From contig UQTN01000082.1 of NCBI GenBank assembly GCA_900543945.1, forward strand, positions 1-9,753: DNA of 9,753 nt. The letters are read 5' to 3'. Positions 6,367 through 9,753 of this stretch are shown here, in pieces. Numbering within the stretch: position 1 is the stretch's first letter; each line of letters opens with the position of its first letter. The notes under the pieces are model-generated. The model was not told the origin of the DNA. It ran no database searches and saw only the letters and a program-made list of their open reading frames with translations. The position numbers and the translations under genes are program-made. This stretch comes from an uncultured Collinsella sp. (lineage in GTDB: Bacteria; Actinomycetota; Coriobacteriia; Coriobacteriales; Coriobacteriaceae).

Positions 6367-7830
6367 ATGCGTATCTACAACAGCGCTATCCATAAAAAGG
6401 AAGAGTTCCAGCCCATCGAGTCCGGCAAGGTCCGCATGTACGTGTGCGGCCCCACGGTCTACGACAACATCCACATCGGCAATGCCCGCACGTTCATCAG
6501 CTTCGACGTGATTCGTCGCTGGCTCATCGCGAGCGGCTACGAGGTCACGTTCGCCCAGAACCTCACCGACGTCGACGACAAGATCATCAAGCGCGCCAAC
6601 GAGCAGGGCCGTACGGCTGCCGAGGTCGCGACGGAGTTCTCCGACAAGTTCATCGGCGTCATGCGTGCCGCCAACGTGCTCGATCCCGATGTGCGCCCCC
6701 GCGCCACCAAAGAGATCGGCCCCATGATCGCCATGATCAAGACGCTCATCGAGCAGGGCCACGCCTACGCCGCCGATAACGGCGACGTGTACTTTGCCGT
6801 GCGCAGCGATTCCAACTATGGTCAGGTCTCGGGCCGCAACATCGACGACCTTATGGTTGGCGCGCGCATCGAGGAGAACGAGGACAAGAACGACCCGCTC
6901 GACTTTGCCCTGTGGAAGGCTGCCAAGCCCGGCGAGCCCAGCTGGCCGAGCCCCTGGGGCGAAGGCCGTCCCGGTTGGCACACCGAGTGCGCCGCCATGG
7001 TGCATCGCTACCTGGGCACCCCGATCGACATCCACGGCGGCGGCTCCGACCTTGCCTTCCCGCATCACGAGAACGAGTGCGCCCAGGCCACCTGCGCCTG
7101 GCACCAGGGCTTCTCCAACACCTGGATGCACACGGGCATGCTGCTGGTAGACGGCGAGAAAATGTCCAAGTCGCTCGGCAACTTCTTTACGCTGGCCGAG
7201 GTCCTCGAGCAGCACTCCGCTGCCGCCCTGCGCCTGCTGATGCTGCAGACGAGCTATCGCTCGCCGCTCGACTTTTCTTGGGAGCGCTTGGAGGGTGCCG
7301 AGAACTCGCTCACGCGTATCGCCGGTACGGTCGAGAACCTGCGCTGGGCCGCGAACCATGCGACGGCCGATGCCGATGAGGCAGCATCTGAGGCGTTTGC
7401 CGCCAAGGCCGCCGAGACCCGTGCCGCCTTTAAGGAGTGCATGGACGACGACTTTAACACTGCCGGTGCCATGGGTGCTGTCTTTGGCTTTGTGACCGAG
7501 TGCAACCAGTACCTGGAGCAGGCGGGCGACGCTGCCGACAAGGCCGCCGCGCTTGCCGCCGATACGCTGGTCGAGCTGCTCGATACGTTTGGCGTTGAGC
7601 TTCCCGAGCCCAAAGTCGAGCTGCCGCTTGGCCTGCTGGGCGTTGCCGCCGGTTTGGTTGCCTACATTGGTGACGACGTGGATGAGGCCGCTGCCAAGAT
7701 TCTCGAGGCTCGCGCCGATGCCCGTGCCGCCAAGAACTGGGATCTGGCAGACGCCATCCGCGACCAGCTCAAGGACTTGGGTCTGACGATTGAAGATACG
7801 GCCGCCGGCACTCGTATTAAGACTCTCTAA
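6367..7830 (+). CDS. cysS: Cysteinyl-tRNA synthetase
   Basis: A 487-residue class I aminoacyl-tRNA synthetase that attaches cysteine to tRNA-Cys using ATP in the cytoplasm. The ATP-binding HIGN motif (36-39) sits in CGPTVYDNIHIGNAR and the second signature KMSKS is at 265-269. The zinc ligands that read the cysteine thiol are visible as C27, C208 (GWHTEC), H233 and E237 (FPHHENE). The C-terminal part (about 300-487) is helical and Ala-rich and includes the anticodon-binding region, ending in AKNWDLADAIRDQLKDLGL. AAGGAG (6355-6360) lies six bases before the ATG, partly within the end of ispF. It is the last gene of the tightly packed disA-ispD-ispF-cysS run. gltX and cysE, often found between ispF and cysS in Bacillus, are absent. 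No T-box leader precedes it. Confidence 0.96.
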   Translation: MRIYNSAIHKKEEFQPIESGKVRMYVCGPTVYDNIHIGNARTFISFDVIRRWLIASGYEVTFAQNLTDVDDKIIKRANEQGRTAAEVATEFSDKFIGVMRAANVLDPDVRPRATKEIGPMIAMIKTLIEQGHAYAADNGDVYFAVRSDSNYGQVSGRNIDDLMVGARIEENEDKNDPLDFALWKAAKPGEPSWPSPWGEGRPGWHTECAAMVHRYLGTPIDIHGGGSDLAFPHHENECAQATCAWHQGFSNTWMHTGMLLVDGEKMSKSLGNFFTLAEVLEQHSAAALRLLMLQTSYRSPLDFSWERLEGAENSLTRIAGTVENLRWAANHATADADEAASEAFAAKAAETRAAFKECMDDDFNTAGAMGAVFGFVTECNQYLEQAGDAADKAAALAADTLVELLDTFGVELPEPKVELPLGLLGVAAGLVAYIGDDVDEAAAKILEARADARAAKNWDLADAIRDQLKDLGLTIEDTAAGTRIKTL

Positions 7831-7852
7831 TCCCTGCGGGTTTTCCAAGCAC

Positions 7853-7955
7853 CCGACCGCCCGAGCCACGGCACCTTGCCTTTCAATCGTCGGGCATGAC
7901 CTCAAGGTCTATGCCCTTCTCTTTCAAGGCAATCTGCCGCACCTCGGGCGGTCGG
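7853..7955. repeat. Long nested inverted repeat (extended hairpin) between cysS and rlmB
   Basis: CCGACCGCCCGAG (7853-7865) is the exact reverse complement of CTCGGGCGGTCGG (7943-7955). Inside, separated by small matched interior loops, lie CGGCA/TGCCG (7869-7873 with 7935-7939), TTGCCTT/AAGGCAA (7876-7882 with 7926-7932), GGGCAT/ATGCCC (7892-7897 with 7911-7916) and GACC/GGTC (7898-7901 with 7906-7909) around a TCAA loop. That is about 35 base pairs in one 103-base rod. A broken T-rich stretch follows on the plus strand (from 7956), so it may act as a terminator or attenuator. It could equally be an RNase III processing site, a small RNA or a REP/MITE-like element. I do not recognise a known family. 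Confidence 0.8.
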
Positions 7956-7997
7956 TCTATTTGTTTCGTTTGATAGTTGTATTTAGGAGGTCGCTTT

Positions 7998-8918
7998 ATG
8001 GCCGACAATCGCAAGTGTGCGCCTCGTGGTGGCAAACAGGCTGCTTCTGGCTCGCGCCCGATTCGCCGCAATGACCGCGCTGCCGCTTCCAAGGACCAGC
8101 GCGAGCGCTCCCAAGCCCAGGCTGCGCGTTCGCAGCGAGATCGCAACCGCGACAACATTCAGGTCCCCAAGGGCGAGTTTATCGAAGGTCGTCGTGCTGC
8201 CGCCGAGGCGCTGCGCACTGGTTTTCCCATCAAGTGCGCGCTCATCGCCGAGGGCGGGGAGCGCGATGCCGCCTTGTCGCGCCTGGTCGATGACCTCAAC
8301 GCCGCGGGTGCCCGCATTAAGTATGTGCCGCGCGCGCAGCTCGATGCGCTGTCGAGCCATGGCGCTCACCAGGGCATTGCGCTCGAGGTGGGTAATTTCC
8401 CCTATGCTGATGTCGCCGATATCCTCGATCGCGCGGGTGACGGACCGGCGCTCGTCGTCGTGCTCGACCATGTGACCGACGATGGCAACTTTGGTGCGAT
8501 CGTGCGCTCCGCCGAGGTCGTGGGCGCGGCGGGCGTCATCATTGCAAACAAGCGCGCCGCCGGTGTGACCGTGGGCAGCTACAAAACCTCTGCTGGTGCC
8601 GTCATGCACCTGCCCATCGCGCAGGTTCCCAATATCGCCCGAGCGCTTGACGACCTCAAGGCCGCCGGCTTTTGGGTGAGCGGTGCTTCCGAGCACGCCA
8701 AGGGCAGCTGCTGGGATGCTCCCTTTGAGGGCCGCGTTGCGCTCGTCATGGGCTCCGAGGGCGACGGCATCTCGCGCCTGGTGCTCGAGAAATGCGACTT
8801 TTTGACCAAGCTTCCCCAGCGCGGCATGACCGAGAGTCTCAATGTGGCCCAGGCGACCACCGCGCTGTGCTTTGAGTGGCTGCGCCGCAATGCCGGCGAG
8901 CTCATGGGGGAGGAGTAG
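7998..8918 (+). CDS. rlmB: 23S rRNA 2'-O-methyltransferase RlmB-like (TrmH/SPOUT family)
   Basis: A 306-residue SPOUT-class RNA ribose methyltransferase that uses S-adenosylmethionine. The family member RlmB modifies a guanosine in the peptidyl transferase region of 23S rRNA. A substrate-binding domain (about 57-130, ending in HQGIALE) is followed by the knotted catalytic domain. Motif 1 is LDHVTDDGNFGAIVRSA (156-172, with N164 and R170), motif 2 is VMGSEGDGIS (250-259) and motif 3 is ESLNVAQAT (279-287), with the conserved Asn of SLNV. The first 55 residues are an Arg/Lys/Gln/Ser/Ala-rich, probably disordered tail that may bind RNA. AGGAGG (7985-7990) lies seven bases before ATG 7998. It follows cysS after a gap with a long hairpin, where Firmicutes carry mrnC. 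The precise rRNA target is inferred from gene order; another TrmH-family specificity is possible. Confidence 0.9.
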   Translation: MADNRKCAPRGGKQAASGSRPIRRNDRAAASKDQRERSQAQAARSQRDRNRDNIQVPKGEFIEGRRAAAEALRTGFPIKCALIAEGGERDAALSRLVDDLNAAGARIKYVPRAQLDALSSHGAHQGIALEVGNFPYADVADILDRAGDGPALVVVLDHVTDDGNFGAIVRSAEVVGAAGVIIANKRAAGVTVGSYKTSAGAVMHLPIAQVPNIARALDDLKAAGFWVSGASEHAKGSCWDAPFEGRVALVMGSEGDGISRLVLEKCDFLTKLPQRGMTESLNVAQATTALCFEWLRRNAGELMGEE

Positions 8919-8921
8919 CGC

Positions 8922-9599
8922 ATGTCCAAGAAGAACCGCGCCAAGTCCAAGGCCAAGCGCTTTGGCGAGGGCTCGGCCAAGCCAATTGTTTCGGCCGCGA
9001 CCTATGGCGTGGGCGGCAATGCGTTTGCGCAGGCTATCGCCGACCCGGTCTCGACGGTGCACTCCAATAAGCCCGAGCTGCTGGTGGTCGACGGCTACAA
9101 CGTGATTCACTGCACGCCGCGCTACGAAAAGCTCGTCTACGACCATTCCGACGATCCATATTCCAGCGACGTCCACGATATGGCTCGTACTGCGCTTATC
9201 AACGATGTCGCGGCGTTTGCCCAGGGCCGTTACGAGGCCGTGATCGTGTTCGACGGCGCGGGCAACATCTCCAACGAGCGCCCCAACCTACCGGCCCGCG
9301 GCGTGCGCATCGAGTTCTCGCCGACGGGCGTCTCTGCCGATACCGTGGTGCAGAAGCTCTGCATCGAGGCGCGTGAGGAAGGCCGCGCGTGCTCCGTGGT
9401 ATCGAGTGACGGCACAATACAGGCCGTCGTCATGGGCAAGGGCGTCACGCGCATCTCGAGCCGTATGCTGGTGGACGAGATCAAACAGATCGACAACGAC
9501 GTTCACGAGGCAGAGGAAGCTCCGCAGATCAAGATGACTCTGGGCAGCCGCCTGAGTCCCGATGCCCTGGCCAAGCTCAAGGCCCTGCGCGGACGGTAG
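8922..9599 (+). CDS. yacP: YacP/Rae1-like NYN-domain ribonuclease
   Basis: A 225-residue protein of the NYN (PIN-like) nuclease family. The Bacillus member YacP, named Rae1, cleaves certain mRNAs on the ribosome. The acidic active-site pattern is visible: LLVVDGYNVIH with D57 (51-63), VIVFDGAGN with D111 (107-115), VSADTVVQKL with D140 (137-146) and VSSDGTIQ with D163 (160-167). The first 50 residues, before the nuclease fold, form an extra segment that begins very basic (KKNRAKSKAKR) and looks flexible; most of the compact family starts near the LLVVDGYN strand. The ATG is three bases after the rlmB stop, with GGGGGAGGAG inside the end of rlmB as Shine-Dalgarno, so the two are surely co-translated. 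Ribosome-linked activity is known for Rae1; for this protein it is inferred. Confidence 0.88.
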   Translation: MSKKNRAKSKAKRFGEGSAKPIVSAATYGVGGNAFAQAIADPVSTVHSNKPELLVVDGYNVIHCTPRYEKLVYDHSDDPYSSDVHDMARTALINDVAAFAQGRYEAVIVFDGAGNISNERPNLPARGVRIEFSPTGVSADTVVQKLCIEAREEGRACSVVSSDGTIQAVVMGKGVTRISSRMLVDEIKQIDNDVHEAEEAPQIKMTLGSRLSPDALAKLKALRGR

Positions 9600-9612
9600 G
9601 GGATTATCCATA

Positions 9613-9677
9613 GAGACCCGTTTTCCAATTGGCCGGCCCGTTGATTTGTAATCAATGGACTGTGGGTTGCCGTCGCC
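9613..9677 (+). pseudogene. Degenerate tRNA-Thr(UGU)-like segment
   Basis: GTTGA-TTTGTAA-TCAAT (9640-9656) is a perfect anticodon arm with a 7-base loop reading UGU (Thr). In correct register upstream is AATTGG, as in a D-loop (A14, A15, G18, G19), and five bases downstream is GTGGGTT, as in the start of a T-arm. The D stem, 3' side of the T stem and acceptor stem do not pair, so a working tRNA is not supported. It may be a decayed tRNA gene, a tRNA remnant from recombination, or chance. Confidence 0.35.
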
Positions 9678-9694
9678 AAAACGAATAGTTTTTT
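9678..9694 (+). terminator. Possible weak terminator after yacP
   Basis: AAAAC (9678-9682) pairs with GTTTT (9688-9692) around GAATA, and the T-run extends to 9694 (six T in all). The stem is short and AT-rich, so termination efficiency would be low. It is the only terminator-like site after yacP in the window. Confidence 0.3.
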
Positions 9695-9753
9695 GTTTGG
9701 CTCTGTTAGACCAAGGTTGACATAAAAACGATGTCACCGCGAGGCGGTACCCT

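Larger units (their letters stand above)
9600..9753 (+). other. Non-coding end of window after yacP
   Basis: No gene is visible. The stretch holds a degenerate tRNA-Thr-like segment (about 9613-9677), then an AT-rich weak hairpin AAAAC-GAATA-GTTTT followed by two more T (9678-9694), which may be a weak terminator. Near the edge are two adjoining small hairpins: GACAT/ATGTC (9719-9735) and ACCGC-GAG-GCGGT (9736-9748). The segment is cut by the window edge, so the leader of the next gene may begin here. Confidence 0.5.

Noticed and set aside
6340..7905. 521-residue minus-strand open frame opposite cysS
   Set aside because: It is the antisense shadow of a clear CysS gene; GC-rich codon bias keeps the opposite frame free of stops. 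Its translation shows no recognisable domain, and cysS has both signature motifs, zinc ligands and an RBS.
7853..7955. SRP RNA, 6S RNA or T-box in the cysS-rlmB hairpin
   Set aside because: There is no SRP apical-loop signature, the length is short for 6S, and no T-box sequence or specifier stem is visible.
7983..9176. 397-residue minus-strand open frame opposite rlmB and the start of yacP
   Set aside because: Same antisense-shadow effect over two well-supported genes; it crosses both genes and shows no family motif.
9731..9753. T-box-like AGGGTACCGC on the minus strand at the right edge
   Set aside because: It lacks the central GG of the AGGGUGGNACCGCG T-box core and no antiterminator or specifier arrangement can be seen in the window.
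1..9753. CRISPR array, insertion sequence, prophage, toxin-antitoxin or defence genes
   Set aside because: No regular direct repeats, transposase or integrase motifs, or small gene pairs of these types were found; every confident gene is a housekeeping or metal-transport gene.

Overview
The window looks like a chromosomal housekeeping region of a high-GC, gram-positive-type bacterium. The genes clpC, disA, ispD, ispF, cysS, rlmB and yacP occur here in the relative order of the 'clpC operon' of Firmicutes and Actinobacteria. GC-rich codon choice, clear Shine-Dalgarno sites, a PepD-type dipeptidase in a gut-bacterium-like context and an MntP Mn exporter together suggest the class Coriobacteriia (for example Collinsella). 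The genus is an inference from gene order and composition, not from a search.

Layout. Positions 1-1270 hold the 3' part of clpC, ending in a strong intrinsic terminator (1296-1322). Positions 1323-1595 are a gene-free leader with several short inverted repeats. pepD (1596-3053, +) and mntP (3134-3712, -) converge on a shared hairpin terminator (3096-3128). mntP is preceded on the minus strand by a complete regulatory unit: a sigma70-like promoter, a yybP-ykoY manganese riboswitch (3806-3903) and a terminator (3768-3814) whose 5' arm overlaps the 3' end of the aptamer. From 4084 a plus-strand gene run begins: disA (TTG start), ispD, ispF and cysS, tightly packed or overlapping. A 167-base gap holding a long nested hairpin (7853-7955) precedes rlmB and yacP. 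The last 154 bases are non-coding and hold a degenerate tRNA-Thr-like segment and small hairpins.

How the genes work together. ClpC is the ATPase of the Clp protease. DisA makes c-di-AMP and monitors DNA. IspD and IspF catalyse two steps of the MEP isoprenoid pathway. CysS charges tRNA-Cys. RlmB methylates 23S rRNA. YacP/Rae1 is a probable ribosome-associated nuclease. PepD recycles dipeptides. MntP exports Mn2+ and appears to be switched on by Mn2+ through its riboswitch. No mobile element, CRISPR array or defence system is visible. I see no convincing undescribed multi-gene system; the most interesting signals are in the non-coding parts.
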